Origin: Enteractinococcus coprophilus
Lineage (GTDB): Bacteria > Actinomycetota > Actinomycetes > Actinomycetales > Micrococcaceae
DNA: 64,000 bases
Direction: 5' to 3'
Assembly (NCBI RefSeq): GCF_006716305.1
Contig: NZ_VFOU01000001.1
Span: forward strand, 620,001 to 684,000
Every line of letters begins with the position of its first letter. Within the stretch, counting starts at the first letter, position 1. Below are positions 18,099 to 27,249 of the stretch, in pieces. The translations under genes were made by a program, and so were the position numbers. The notes below the pieces were generated by a model. The model did not search any database. It worked only from the letters and a program-made list of their open reading frames with translations, and was not told the DNA's origin.

Positions 18099-19259
18099 TT
18101 AGAATTCGCGGGCGATGAGGTCTTTCATGACCTCGTTGGTGCCGGCGTAGATCTGCTGAACGCGGGCGCCAGCATACATCCGAGCGATGGGGTATTCCAT
18201 CATGAACCCGTAACCACCCCACAGCTGTAGGCAACGATCGATGACCCTATTTTGAAGATCAGTGCCCCAGTATTTCGCGGCCGAGGCCTGTTCGCCGGTC
18301 AGCCGACCCGCATCGTGTTCGTTGATGCAGTAGTCAATAAACGTTTTGCCGGCCAGAGTTTCGGTGGCGCACTCGGCCAGCACGAACTTGGTGTTCTGAA
18401 AGTCCATGACCGTGTGCCCAAACAGTTTGCGCTCCTTGGTGTAGGCAATGGTCTGGCGGACGGCGGCTTCGGCTTGTCCGACCCCGGAGATCGCCACGGC
18501 CAAGCGTTCTTGCGGCAGCTGCTGCATCAGCTGGATGAAGCCCTTGCCTTCCCCAGCTTCACCACCCAGGATATTGGCGGCTGGGACGCGCATATTTGTA
18601 AAGGACAGTTCGCGGGTGTCTTGGCCGTGACCGCCAAGTTTGGCCAGCACGCGGCCGCGTTCGAAGCCTTCCAGGCCATCGACTTCGGCCACGACCAGGG
18701 AGATGCCGCGAGCGCCGGGCTCATCGCTAGTGCGGGTCACGATGATGACCAACCCGGCCTGGGTGCCGTTGGTGATGAACGTTTTGGAACCGTTGATGAT
18801 CAGATCATCGCCGTCTCGCGTGGCGTGGGTGCGAATGGCTTTCAGGTCCGAACCGGTGGTCGGTTCGGTCATGGCAATGGCTCCGACCAGTTCTCCGGAG
18901 GCCAGTTTGGGCAACCAACGTTGTTTTTGTTCTTCGGTCCCGTATTCCACAATGTAGGGTGCCACGATGGTCGAGTGGATGGCATAACCCCAAGAGTCAT
19001 CTCCGGCAAGACCCTGTTCATAGAGGACTACGGCTTCGTGGCTGAAGTCCCCACCACCGCCCCCGTATTCTTCCGGGACGGAGATGCACAGCAGCCCGTT
19101 GTCGCCGGCCTTATTCCACAGGTCGCGGTCGACCTGATGGCTTTCGGCAAAGCGTTCGGCGTGCGGGGTGATTTCGGCGGCCATGAATTCGCGGGCCATT
19201 TCGCGGAGGTCGGCGTGTTCTTCGGTTTCCCAAATCGGATGGTAGTTGTCCAAGATCAT
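18099..19259 (-). CDS. acyl-CoA dehydrogenase
   Basis: This 386-residue flavoenzyme oxidises acyl-CoA to enoyl-CoA and passes electrons to ETF. The family signatures are present: AIAMTEPTTGSDLKAI (about 131-146), the LGGHGQDTRELSFTNMRVP segment and the C-terminal QIYAGTNEVMKDLIAREF. It is the last gene of a four-gene operon (etfB, etfA, cytochrome b, this gene) with gaps of 5-9 bases. Electrons from this dehydrogenase can therefore go to the ETF encoded upstream and perhaps on to the membrane cytochrome. Chain-length preference cannot be read from the sequence. Confidence 0.92.
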   Translation of the reverse strand: MILDNYHPIWETEEHADLREMAREFMAAEITPHAERFAESHQVDRDLWNKAGDNGLLCISVPEEYGGGGGDFSHEAVVLYEQGLAGDDSWGYAIHSTIVAPYIVEYGTEEQKQRWLPKLASGELVGAIAMTEPTTGSDLKAIRTHATRDGDDLIINGSKTFITNGTQAGLVIIVTRTSDEPGARGISLVVAEVDGLEGFERGRVLAKLGGHGQDTRELSFTNMRVPAANILGGEAGEGKGFIQLMQQLPQERLAVAISGVGQAEAAVRQTIAYTKERKLFGHTVMDFQNTKFVLAECATETLAGKTFIDYCINEHDAGRLTGEQASAAKYWGTDLQNRVIDRCLQLWGGYGFMMEYPIARMYAGARVQQIYAGTNEVMKDLIAREF

Positions 19260-19268
19260 GATGAGTCC

Positions 19269-21065
19269 TTAGCGGGTTGAGACCGTTCCGGTCTTTTCGG
19301 CTATTGGGGAGATGAAGATGGGTTTGATCAGCCAGGCGACCCCGACGGTCACCGCTACCGAGACGGCGAAGACTGCGATGCCGATCCAGTCGTCTGCGTT
19401 GCGTGCGGCAAACATCATGTTCAGGTTGCGCAGCACCCCGGTGGTGAACACCAGGAACAGGTGGACGATGATGAACACGACGAAGTACACCATGGTGTAA
19501 AAGTGGATCGTGCGGGCTATCGGTAGGGTGAAGGCTGTATTCAAGCCCTCGGCTTTCTGTGGCCACCAGGTCGATAACCGCAGCCCAGTGAGTACGGCGA
19601 TCGGTGCGGCAATGAAGACGGTGACAAAATACGTCATGATCTGTAGGGCGTTGTAATAGATCCACGCGTTATCTGCCGGCCAATCCAGTGACACGTACTG
19701 GATTCCAGCCGAGAGCAGGTTGGGGAAAATATCCCAGTTGGTGGGCACAATGCGCATCCAGTGCCCGGTCGCAAAGACCATGATGTAGAAGAGCAGCCCG
19801 TTTGCGACCCACAACACGTTAAAGCTCTGGTGAATCCACTGCTGAATCGACACTTTCGCCGGGGTGTTGTTCTTGCTCGGTGAATAGAATCCACCGTCGG
19901 TGGGCGTCCAGTAGGCCTCGGGTCGTTCCTGCTTGCGAATCAACCACCCCGAGCGGATGACCATCACAATGATGAAGAAGTTGAAGAAGTGCTGCCAGCC
20001 CACCCAGGCCGGAATGCCGGCTTCCACCCCGTCGGGGTGTGTTGGGGTGCCATCGTACGTCGCAAGAAATTCCGCAACCGGCTCCAGCGTGCGCAACCAC
20101 TGTGCCAACAGCACCAAGCCTGCCGCCACCACAGCAACACCCAGCAAACTCAGCACGACCTTGGCGGTCTTTGACAGTCCCTGCTTTTCGGGGCTCGCAG
20201 CAACAGGCGCTGGCGTCTTGGCAGCCGGAGTGACCACCTCTGGCATCGTGACCTGCGGTTCCGCAGGTACTGCAGCTGAGGCGCCCATGCGCTTCGGCGC
20301 GGGCTGTTCGGCGACCGGTTCGGCAACCGCAGCAGCGGGTTCTGCCATCGGCTCGGGTATTGGGGTCTCTTCGACCACAGGTGCGGTGGCTGGGTGGCCA
20401 ACTTTCAGTGGTTCCCAACCGTCCATGCGACGCCGCGGTACATCGTCAGTCACCGGTGCCGGGGCGGCCGGCGCGCTCTGCGATGCGGCCACAGCAGGTT
20501 CAGTTACGGCAGGGTCGGTTGCCGCAGTCGCTGGCTGTTCGGATACTTCCGCTGGTGCACCACTGTCAGAAACCTGTGCAGTAGTAGATGTCACGGGAGT
20601 ATCGTGAGCAACGGTTAGCGGTTGCCAACCGGCCAACCGACGGCGGGGAACATTGGGATCCTGGATCCGACCCGTCGGCGCTGCCGTTTGAGACGTCATC
20701 GCACCATCAGCTGGTTCTGGCGCGCTCGTCGTCGTTGGCCTAGCGGTCTGGGTCGGAGGACTCGCCGGATCAGCGGCAGCCACGGGAGCTGCAGTATTCG
20801 CCGCGGTCAGTGGTTGCCACCCTGCCATGCGGCGGCGTGGGACATCAGGGTCCTGGACCGGACCGGTGGCTTGGGCCGGTGCTGTCTGTTGGGCGGCGGC
20901 TGCTGGTTGCGCTGCGATTGGTTGTTCGACCACGGGCTGTGTGGTCTGCGGTGCGGCACTTGGCGCTGGGGCAGCGGGTTCGACTGCGGTCGACGGCACC
21001 TGGGCAGGCGCATCGGTATGCTCGACGATGAGTGGCTGCCATCCGACCATGCGACGTTTTGTCAT
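19269..21065 (-). CDS. membrane cytochrome b with N-terminal RRxxGWQPL repeats
   Basis: The 598-residue protein has three parts. Residues 1-290 are a disordered Pro/Ala/Thr/Val-rich region holding four copies of the motif RR[ML]xGW[QE]PL at about 4-12, 78-86, 142-150 and 212-220; a fifth, degenerate KRMG is near 258. A first membrane helix lies at about 302-322. The C-terminal 250 residues form a cytochrome b561/b6-like bundle with probable heme histidines in [24 protein letters not shown] and [12 protein letters not shown]...HLFLVF. It lies 5 bases after etfA and 9 before the acyl-CoA dehydrogenase. I infer a membrane electron acceptor for ETF, with the repeats as cytoplasmic docking peptides; this is not established. 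Confidence 0.8.
   Translation of the reverse strand: MTKRRMVGWQPLIVEHTDAPAQVPSTAVEPAAPAPSAAPQTTQPVVEQPIAAQPAAAAQQTAPAQATGPVQDPDVPRRRMAGWQPLTAANTAAPVAAADPASPPTQTARPTTTSAPEPADGAMTSQTAAPTGRIQDPNVPRRRLAGWQPLTVAHDTPVTSTTAQVSDSGAPAEVSEQPATAATDPAVTEPAVAASQSAPAAPAPVTDDVPRRRMDGWEPLKVGHPATAPVVEETPIPEPMAEPAAAVAEPVAEQPAPKRMGASAAVPAEPQVTMPEVVTPAAKTPAPVAASPEKQGLSKTAKVVLSLLGVAVVAAGLVLLAQWLRTLEPVAEFLATYDGTPTHPDGVEAGIPAWVGWQHFFNFFIIVMVIRSGWLIRKQERPEAYWTPTDGGFYSPSKNNTPAKVSIQQWIHQSFNVLWVANGLLFYIMVFATGHWMRIVPTNWDIFPNLLSAGIQYVSLDWPADNAWIYYNALQIMTYFVTVFIAAPIAVLTGLRLSTWWPQKAEGLNTAFTLPIARTIHFYTMVYFVVFIIVHLFLVFTTGVLRNLNMMFAARNADDWIGIAVFAVSVAVTVGVAWLIKPIFISPIAEKTGTVSTR
20406..21056 (-). repeat. four-copy RRxxGWQPL coding repeat
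   Basis: The stretch encodes four near-identical peptide motifs (consensus RRRMxGWQPLxxxH) spaced by about 73, 64 and 70 residues of low-complexity Pro/Ala/Thr linker. Copies two to four are preceded by D-x-V-P or N-V-P. The first copy is at the very N-terminus. The motif is conserved much better than its linkers, which points to selection for a short binding peptide. Confidence 0.85.
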
Positions 21066-21070
21066 AGATA

Positions 21071-22024
21071 TCAGCTTTTACGGGCTTGGAGTTCATCTAC
21101 AATTTGTGGCAGGACCTCGAAGAGGTCTCCGACCACGCCGAAGTCCGCAGCGTCAAAGATCGGTGCGTCTTCGTCTTTGTTGATGGCGACAATGGTTTTG
21201 GCGGTCTGCATCCCGGCCAGGTGCTGGATGGCCCCCGAGATACCAACGGCAATGTAGAGGTCCGGGGAGACCGAGACACCGGTTTGGCCGATCTGCAGGT
21301 TGTGGGGCACATACCCGGAGTCCACTGCGGCGCGCGAGGCTCCGACGGCGGCATTGAATTGATCGGCAAGGTCTTCGATGAGTTGGAAGTTTTCTTCGGA
21401 ACCCACGCCACGGCCACCGGCGACCACCACGGAGGCATTAGCCAAAGCGGGCCGGTCTGAAGTCGTATCCAGCGCTTCGGTTGCGACGATCGTAGCCCCC
21501 GGACCGGTGGCCACTTCAGCATCCGAGGTCACAACATTGGGCTGAGCAACAGCTTCTGCTCGGTCTGCGATCGCTCCCGGGCGGATGGTCACGATCATCA
21601 GACCACCTTCTACGGTGGATTCGGTGTTGTAATCACCACCGAATACCGAGTGCTGGGCCACGGGCTCTTGGCCGTCGGCGTCCCAATAGATCCCAGTGGC
21701 ATCCGATGCCACCGCCCCCTTGGCGGCAATGGCAATCCGACCGGCCACCGCCGCGTTGACCGGAGTGTGCGAGGTGACCACCAACGAGGCGCCATAGTGG
21801 TTGATCGCCGCCACTGCTGCGGCTACCTGGGCTGTGCCCAGTTGATCAGTTGGGCCTTCGTGAACAAAAATTTCGGTGGCCCCAGCCGCACCCAGCGCGG
21901 CGATGGTGTCAGCATCCGGGGGCGTGGTCACCACGGCGACCGGATCGCCAATGGTCGAGGCGGCACCCAGAACTTCTGCAGGGTCGGTGGTAGCTATCAG
22001 CGCGAGCACTTTCGACACGTTCAA
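21071..22024 (-). CDS. etfA: electron transfer flavoprotein subunit alpha
   Basis: EtfA (317 residues) binds FAD and, with EtfB, carries electrons from acyl-CoA dehydrogenases. The C-terminal FAD-binding segment shows the family pattern [48 protein letters not shown] and [22 protein letters not shown]. It begins 7 bases after etfB and ends 5 bases before the cytochrome b gene. Length and motifs are normal. Confidence 0.95.
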   Translation of the reverse strand: MNVSKVLALIATTDPAEVLGAASTIGDPVAVVTTPPDADTIAALGAAGATEIFVHEGPTDQLGTAQVAAAVAAINHYGASLVVTSHTPVNAAVAGRIAIAAKGAVASDATGIYWDADGQEPVAQHSVFGGDYNTESTVEGGLMIVTIRPGAIADRAEAVAQPNVVTSDAEVATGPGATIVATEALDTTSDRPALANASVVVAGGRGVGSEENFQLIEDLADQFNAAVGASRAAVDSGYVPHNLQIGQTGVSVSPDLYIAVGISGAIQHLAGMQTAKTIVAINKDEDAPIFDAADFGVVGDLFEVLPQIVDELQARKS

Positions 22025-22031
22025 AGTCTCC

Positions 22032-22802
22032 TTAGATCAGGTGCCGGGAGGCAAGGAAATCGACAAGTTCAGTGGCAGCGGTATCGCCTGAGACCTTCTG
22101 GCCGGCTTCCCGCGGTGGACGCTCGGCGGCTGACACCATCACGTTGCGCACATACGCAGCATCCGGCCCGGCAACCAGGCCCAATTCCGCGGTCGAGGTG
22201 ATGGTGATGTCTTTCTTCTTGGCCTCGCGGATAGCTTTGAAGTTTGGCAATTTCGGCTCGCCAGCCTTTTCGGTCAGCGACACAATCGCTGGCGTGGCAG
22301 CCGTCAAAGTCAGTTTTTCGGTCTCGGTATTGACCGCCGCGGTTACGATTCCTTCGGCAACCTCGATCGAATCGGCCGCCACAATGTGCGGTCGACCCAG
22401 AATCTCGGCCATCATCGCCGGCACCATGCCACCGCCACCATCGGTGGAAGCCTCACCCGTGAGCACCAGATCAGCGTCGGCCACCGCAGCGGCCAACACG
22501 CGCGCGGTTTGGACCATATCCGAACCGGCCAGGGCGTCATCGACAATGTGTACCGCCCGGTCCGCAGCAAGCGCCAAAACCTTACGAATGGCTTTATCCG
22601 CTCCAGCAGGGCCCATGGTCACGGACACCACCTCGGTCGCGGTGCCGGACTTTTTCAGGTCAGCTGCCACCGTGCACACGCGTTCATCGATTTCATCCAC
22701 AACGTTTTCAGATGCTTCCCGAGCTAACATTCCGGTGTCCAACGCGATATGGCGCTTCTCATAGGTGTCGGGCACCTGCTTGACGAGCACTACGACTTTC
22801 AT
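22032..22802 (-). CDS. etfB: electron transfer flavoprotein subunit beta
   Basis: EtfB (256 residues) is the AMP-binding partner of EtfA. It starts [17 protein letters not shown] and has the family's [22 protein letters not shown] loop (about 115-136) and the [14 protein letters not shown] segment near 187. It is the first gene of the operon. The 132 bases upstream hold a palindromic site and are shared with the divergent tetR, which is the likely regulator. Confidence 0.95.
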   Translation of the reverse strand: MKVVVLVKQVPDTYEKRHIALDTGMLAREASENVVDEIDERVCTVAADLKKSGTATEVVSVTMGPAGADKAIRKVLALAADRAVHIVDDALAGSDMVQTARVLAAAVADADLVLTGEASTDGGGGMVPAMMAEILGRPHIVAADSIEVAEGIVTAAVNTETEKLTLTAATPAIVSLTEKAGEPKLPNFKAIREAKKKDITITSTAELGLVAGPDAAYVRNVMVSAAERPPREAGQKVSGDTAATELVDFLASRHLI

Positions 22803-22833
22803 TTACACCTCATAGTGATGACGTTCACGCACT

Positions 22834-22859
22834 GTATATTTGTACAATATACCGTACAA
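22834..22859. promoter_or_regulatory. probable TetR operator between etfB and tetR
   Basis: The segment holds two overlapping inverted repeats: GTATATT-TGTAC-AATATAC at 22834-22852 and TTGTAC-N8-GTACAA at 22840-22859. It lies in the short divergent region between etfB and tetR, the usual location of a TetR-family operator. Binding by the neighbouring TetR is inferred from position. Confidence 0.6.
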
Positions 22860-22934
22860 TTTAGACGCTCCGAAAGAGTTTAAGGGCAACCCTGTCTGTG
22901 GCCCAGCCACGTTACCGCACGAAGGTCTACCACA

Positions 22935-23522
22935 ATGTCACACCCCGTTATCAATGTTGATCTGACCGCCAAGGCTCGCATTCGTCAGGTGGCCCTGGAG
23001 CTTTTCGCGCTCAACGGCTCCGATGGCACCTCAATGCGTGCGATCTCCTCGCGCGCCGGAGTGACCGTTGGGCTCATCACTCACCACTTCGGCACCAAAG
23101 CCGGTCTAATCCAAGCGGTCGAAGACGACCTGTTAGACGGTATCGCCAATGCGATTGCCTACCAGGAGACGGATGAAAGTGTTGACGGCGTCGTCAGGAA
23201 ACTCGACCAGCGCCTGTTGGATCATATTGACGCCAACCCACTGGTCGCTGCCTATTTGCGCCGGATGATGCTCATTGAGGGCAATGGGGCCGGGGCAGAT
23301 CTGACCGAACGGTTCACCCGCATGGCATTGCGCCAGATTCAAGATTTGCGCCGTCGTGGGATTGCGTCGACGTCACGCGATGCCGAAGACCAAGTCATGC
23401 AGGTCATGCTGGTGCAGCTCGGTCAGGTGCTGATGCAACCGTTCGTCGATCAAATTGCCGGGCACCTGGGCCAAGACCCGCAGCGCTACCAGCTCAGCCT
23501 GCGCAAGACCCGCACTACCTAG
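22935..23522 (+). CDS. TetR family transcriptional regulator
   Basis: This 195-residue TetR-type repressor has the N-terminal helix-turn-helix at about 15-60 (VALELFALNGSDGTSMRAI, SRAGVTVGLITHHFGTKAG) and a helical ligand domain. It is divergent from the etf/acyl-CoA dehydrogenase operon across a palindromic spacer, so it probably controls beta-oxidation genes in response to a fatty acid or acyl-CoA; the ligand is inferred from context. A decayed copy of its 3' half lies at 24953-25114. Confidence 0.88.
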   Translation: MSHPVINVDLTAKARIRQVALELFALNGSDGTSMRAISSRAGVTVGLITHHFGTKAGLIQAVEDDLLDGIANAIAYQETDESVDGVVRKLDQRLLDHIDANPLVAAYLRRMMLIEGNGAGADLTERFTRMALRQIQDLRRRGIASTSRDAEDQVMQVMLVQLGQVLMQPFVDQIAGHLGQDPQRYQLSLRKTRTT

Positions 23523-23799
23523 CATGGGGTCGCACCGGGTGCTATATCGTGCCCAATCGCTCTTCACATAGCGACACTTGGGGCAACACTTATTCATATT
23601 CACCAACGTGGTCTCTGACATGGACATTCGGCTTCCGATCCATGTCTAGTGCTGTATTTACTTACAAGACCGCGCAACGCACGCCGAGAATTAGAACACA
23701 TCCGGTACCGCCTGATGCGCAAAGCCCGTGATCACAACCTCGGGCTGACATGCATTCGTGTTTTTCCACCTGTAGAGTGTCCTCACGATTCATAACCAC

Positions 23800-23918
23800 G
23801 AATCACCACCATCCAGAGCGACTGAGAGAACTGGCTCTATGAAGTCGCAGCAACCTTGCCCCTTGCGGGTATCGTGCTACCGCCAGTAACGATGGGAACC
23901 ATTTATCACTGTGATTTC
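23800..23918 (+). promoter_or_regulatory. SAM-I (S-box) riboswitch
   Basis: The region shows the S-box core: AGAGCGACTGAGAGAACTGG (23814-23833), CTCTATGAAGTCGCAGCAACC up to 23855 and TCGTGCTACCGCCAG near 23872-23886, matching the GGGACTGGCCC / GCAACC / GGTGCTAA landmarks of the SAM riboswitch. An outer stem can form between GAATCAC (23800-23806) and GTGATTTC (23911-23918). It lies about 110 bases before a methionine-transporter-type lipoprotein gene, as expected for SAM-controlled methionine uptake. Confidence 0.75.
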
Positions 23919-24027
23919 TAAACTTTAAATATATTTCGCTCGCATGACCAGTATGAGAGCCGTCCTGGATTCGCTGACCGCGCTCTTTGAAGACCCTTCT
24001 TACAGCACCTTAAAGAAAGCTCCCTTA

Positions 24028-24930
24028 ATGCAAAACTCACACCACTCTGTCACGAAATTCATGCTCACTGTAGTGGGCGCGATGAGTCTTCTGTCGCTTA
24101 CCTCTTGCGGTCTAGCAAATAATGCCGACGACAAAACGATTTCAATGATCCTTACAGAGTCCGGGCCTTTCCAAGAACCAACAAAGATTGCCGCTGAGCT
24201 GTTGGAAGAAGATGGCTGGACACTGGAACCCACCTACGTCACGGATATTATTCAGCCGAACCAGGTGGTCGCTAACGGCGAGTACGATGTAAATTATTTT
24301 CAGCATCTGGCATACCTCCGCCAGTTCAATGCTGACTACGACTTAAATATCGAACCATTATTGGCGATATTTCAAGCACCGGCCGGGATATACTCCGAAC
24401 GATACGATTCGATCGAAGACTTGCCCGATGGCGCGCAGATTGCGCTGCCTGTTGATCGTGCCAATAATGGACGCGGCTTGCTGCTCTTACATGAAGCGGG
24501 CCTCTTGACAGTCGATGATTCCAAGGAAGTCACCGAAATCTCCCAAGAGGACATTCTTGATAACCCGAACAATTACAAATTTGTTGAAGTGGATCAACAG
24601 TCGCTGGCACAAATCCTTCCAGATGTTGATGCAGGGTTTTCGTTCACGCGACTCATCGCAGAATCAGATCTAGAGGTTGCGGCCACGGAACCACTGCTCA
24701 TAGAAGACGACGCCGAAGCACAACTCCCCTATACCGTGGTCATCGCGGCAACTGATGATTTTGCTGAAACCCAACCAGAAAAGTTCGAGGCTTTGCGAGC
24801 CGCCTACCAATCCGAAGAAGTCAATGATTGGTTTGATCAATATATCGGTGGTCTGAAGAAGACGGCTTTTAATATCGATGTGTCCGAAGTCTGGGACGAT
24901 TTTCAGACCAGTGCACCAGGAGCGTCATGA
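24028..24930 (+). CDS. metQ: MetQ/NlpA family methionine-binding lipoprotein
   Basis: This 300-residue substrate-binding lipoprotein belongs to the MetQ/NlpA family, which delivers methionine or related compounds to an ABC importer. A signal peptide ends in the lipobox LTSC (about residue 24). The core contains FQHLAYLRQFNADYDLNI, a family signature, and the ALPVDRANNGRGLLLL binding segment. I chose the ATG at 24028, preceded by AAAGAAAG; a longer frame from 23944 adds 28 residues without the signal-peptide pattern. The metN and metI partners are absent from this locus, so the transporter is either encoded elsewhere or this is an orphan binding protein. A SAM riboswitch precedes it. Confidence 0.85.
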   Translation: MQNSHHSVTKFMLTVVGAMSLLSLTSCGLANNADDKTISMILTESGPFQEPTKIAAELLEEDGWTLEPTYVTDIIQPNQVVANGEYDVNYFQHLAYLRQFNADYDLNIEPLLAIFQAPAGIYSERYDSIEDLPDGAQIALPVDRANNGRGLLLLHEAGLLTVDDSKEVTEISQEDILDNPNNYKFVEVDQQSLAQILPDVDAGFSFTRLIAESDLEVAATEPLLIEDDAEAQLPYTVVIAATDDFAETQPEKFEALRAAYQSEEVNDWFDQYIGGLKKTAFNIDVSEVWDDFQTSAPGAS

Positions 24931-24952
24931 TTTGAGCTTCCGGCTCTAACGT

Positions 24953-25114
24953 GACCAGCGAGTGTTGGATTATATTGCGGCAAACCCTCTGGTTGCAGCA
25001 TATTTACGGCGGACAATACTCATTGAGGGCCACGGGGCCGATCTGACCGAACGGTCCACCCGAATGGCGCTACAGCAGATTCAAGATTTGCGCCGTAAGA
25101 CCCGCACTACCTAG
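24953..25114 (+). pseudogene. fragment of a tetR gene with internal deletion
   Basis: Read from 24953, the frame encodes DQRVLDYIAANPLVAAYL followed by RRTILIEGHGADLTERSTRM, ALQQIQDLRR and KTRTT-stop. This matches residues near 93-144 of the TetR protein at 22935-23522 and then jumps directly to that protein's last five residues, losing about 47 residues. Similarity is clear at base level too. There is no start codon, so this is a gene remnant produced by duplication and deletion, now lying on the far side of metQ. Confidence 0.85.
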
Positions 25115-25134
25115 CGCACAGAAAATCGTCGTGT

Positions 25135-25419
25135 TTAGGTTCGTGCCCTGCGATCTCTGCGCACGGCACGGACAATGCGGCGAATGATATCGATAACAAG
25201 GACAGCGGCGATCGCAAACAATATCCAGCCCACCAGATCAGGTCGACCTTCGGGCATGAAAAACCTGACACCGACAAACAGCACCAATAGCAGGACGACG
25301 ACTTCGCCGAGGATCCCGAAAAACCCAAGCCGGGTGGCAGAGAGTCCGTGGTCTGGATCTTGGGGTGACGTGGTGTTGTCGTGTGGCGATACGGTGTCTT
25401 CATCATTATGGGAACTCAT
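25135..25419 (-). CDS. small two-helix membrane protein, paralog of the 26982 gene
   Basis: This 94-residue protein has a polar N-terminus and two membrane helices (about 37-54 and 61-80), followed by an Arg-rich tail. The ATG at 25419 has AAAGGTGAG upstream. The stretch DPDHGLSATRLGFF resembles DPEQGRSATRMGFF in the 87-residue protein at 26982-27245, and the hydrophobic layout is the same, so the two are paralogs that flank the flavohemoprotein gene. Function unknown. Confidence 0.7.
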   Translation of the reverse strand: MSSHNDEDTVSPHDNTTSPQDPDHGLSATRLGFFGILGEVVVLLLVLFVGVRFFMPEGRPDLVGWILFAIAAVLVIDIIRRIVRAVRRDRRART

Positions 25420-25623
25420 ACGTCTCACCTTTCAAACACGGGTTGGTTTAGCCACCACGCTAACGGCCAACCGCCGCTGTGCGAAGGGATTACCCCACAA
25501 TTGGCCAGCAAAGTTTTTGCCGCTCAGAGGCTTCTGATGAGGTCGTTTAGTCGTAGCGCATTAAACACGGTGGAAACGACTGCAATCAACCAGGCCCGGG
25601 ATGACAATGGGTTAACGTTCGAA

Positions 25624-25638
25624 ATCCGCGCTGCGGAT
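25624..25638. promoter_or_regulatory. palindrome upstream of the flavohemoprotein gene
   Basis: ATCCGC-GCT-GCGGAT forms a perfect 6-bp inverted repeat ending 22 bases before the hmp ATG, overlapping where an early transcript or ribosome-binding region would lie. It is a candidate operator or hairpin, perhaps for the Cys-containing regulator at 27250-28002. This is inferred only from symmetry and position. Confidence 0.35.
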
Positions 25639-25660
25639 GTTGTCCAAAGGAGCTGAACCG

Positions 25661-26878
25661 ATGCTGAAATTATCACCTGACTCTGAATTAGTAGTCAAAG
25701 AAACCGCTGGCGTCGTCGCCGAGATTGCTGACGATGCGACGGTTATTTTTTATCGAGACATGTTCGAAGCCCACCCCGAACTGCTCAACGTGTTCAACCT
25801 CGCAAACCAAGCGATCGGTGAGCAACCCAAGGCGTTGGCCGCCTCGGTGGTGGCGTTCGCTGTGCACCTGATTAATCCGGATGCCCCGGATTTCACCCCG
25901 GTTATGCAGCGTATCGCGCACAAACACGTCTCGCTGGGCATCACCGCCGAGCAGTACCTGATTGTTGGGCGCTACCTGCTGGGAGCGGTAGCCAAAATAC
26001 TGGGGGACGCTGCCACGCCGGAGATCGCTGCGGCCTGGGATGAGGTCTACTGGCTCTTTGCCACCGCACTGATCGCCGAAGAGGCCCGGCTGTATGCCAA
26101 TGCCGGCACCGATCCGAAGGTTCCATACCGCCCGTACCGTGTGGTCGAACGTTTTGAAGAATCCGATGAAGTGTTCTCACTGCTGCTGTCCCCCATCGAT
26201 GGTCAGGTGCCCAGTCACTACACCGGCCAGTATGTGTCCATTGCGGTGGATCTGCCAGATGGTCACCGTCAACCGCGGCAGTACACGATTTCTTCGGGTC
26301 CGCGCGGCGACTCGCTGCGCGTGACCATCAAACGGGTGCGCGGCGTCAAGGGTGCACCGGATGGTCGCGTGTCGGGTTGGCTGCATGAACATGCCACGCC
26401 GGGCACTATCCTGGATGTCTCACAACCGGCCGGCGACGTTATTTTGGAAGACTCAGATAAACCGCTGGTGTTGGTCTCGGCCGGGATTGGTATTACCCCG
26501 GTTGCAGCGATCATGGAAGACCTGTCGCGGCGTCAACCCGAACGCACCGTGCGATTATTCCACGCCGATAAAACCCACGCCCACCACGCACTCTATGACG
26601 GGCTGCGCCGTCAGGTCCTCGCGATGCCGGACGCCCGGGCACAGAACTGGTACGAAGAGGGCGCCGAAGAGGCTCCCACCCTGCACCCGGCGCGTCCCGG
26701 GTTCATGGACCTCTCCGATGTAGACCTGCCGCAGGATGCCGAAGTGTTTATGTGCGGTCCGCTACCGTTCATGCAGATTGCCCGCAAGACCCTGATGGAC
26801 CAGGGGGTGCCCTCTGAAGCAATTCATTACGAGGTGTTCGGCCCGGACATGTGGGCGCAAAACCCCGCGAATGCCTAG
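25661..26878 (+). CDS. hmp: flavohemoprotein (nitric oxide dioxygenase)
   Basis: The 405-residue protein has an N-terminal globin domain (about 1-140) and a C-terminal FAD/NAD reductase (about 150-400). It converts nitric oxide to nitrate with O2 and NAD(P)H. The globin shows distal Tyr31 (IFYRDMF), Gln55 (GEQPKAL) and the proximal His near 89 (IAHKHVSLG). The FAD motif RQYTISSGP, the nucleotide motif SAGIGITPVAAI and the C-terminal YEVFGPD are present. The ATG at 25661 has AAAGGAG upstream. Neighbours are two related small membrane proteins and a probable Fe-S regulator, forming a nitrosative-stress locus. Confidence 0.93.
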   Translation: MLKLSPDSELVVKETAGVVAEIADDATVIFYRDMFEAHPELLNVFNLANQAIGEQPKALAASVVAFAVHLINPDAPDFTPVMQRIAHKHVSLGITAEQYLIVGRYLLGAVAKILGDAATPEIAAAWDEVYWLFATALIAEEARLYANAGTDPKVPYRPYRVVERFEESDEVFSLLLSPIDGQVPSHYTGQYVSIAVDLPDGHRQPRQYTISSGPRGDSLRVTIKRVRGVKGAPDGRVSGWLHEHATPGTILDVSQPAGDVILEDSDKPLVLVSAGIGITPVAAIMEDLSRRQPERTVRLFHADKTHAHHALYDGLRRQVLAMPDARAQNWYEEGAEEAPTLHPARPGFMDLSDVDLPQDAEVFMCGPLPFMQIARKTLMDQGVPSEAIHYEVFGPDMWAQNPANA

Positions 26879-26981
26879 CGGTAAGACAACGCCGGCCGTA
26901 GCCGCCATGACGTTTCAAGGGTAGCCTGAAGAACACCAAGAGCACGAGCTCTGTGGTCGTAGCAGGTGAAAGGCAGGAGTC

Positions 26982-27245
26982 ATGGAACGTGGCAATACTG
27001 CACCAGACCAGCATCCGCAGCGCCCTGACCCGGAGCAAGGTCGCTCGGCCACCCGCATGGGATTTTTCATGGTCCCGGTGTTCTTCTTTGGCGCGGTGAT
27101 CATGATTGGCATCGGGTTCACGTTTCTGAGCATTCCTGATCAGCCAGCAGTGCTCGGCTACGCGGCCTTTGCGCTAGCAGCGGTCTGCGTACTGCTGGCC
27201 ATTCGGCGCATCCGACGGATCTCTACCGGAAAAGAAAAATACTAA
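26982..27245 (+). CDS. small two-helix membrane protein, paralog of the 25135 gene
   Basis: The 87-residue protein has a short polar N-terminus with DPEQGRSATRMGFF, two membrane segments (about 25-46 and 52-71) and a basic tail. A good ribosome site (GGCAGGAG) precedes the ATG. It follows hmp on the same strand and converges with the ArsR-type regulator 4 bases away. It is related to the 94-residue protein upstream of hmp. Function unknown; a membrane role in nitrosative stress is only suggested by position. Confidence 0.7.
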   Translation: MERGNTAPDQHPQRPDPEQGRSATRMGFFMVPVFFFGAVIMIGIGFTFLSIPDQPAVLGYAAFALAAVCVLLAIRRIRRISTGKEKY

Positions 27246-27249
27246 AACC

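Noticed and set aside
20622-21257. 211-residue frame antisense to the repeat region of the cytochrome b gene
   Set aside because: The opposite strand encodes a protein with conserved motifs and heme histidines, and the antisense frame has a Trp/Arg/Cys composition typical of shadows of Pro/Ala-rich genes.
23523-23799. possible small gene between tetR and the riboswitch
   Set aside because: A plus-strand frame reads RRELEHIRYRLMRKARDHNL but has no start or ribosome site, and the antisense frame with a CxxC is short and overlaps tetR; at most a remnant.
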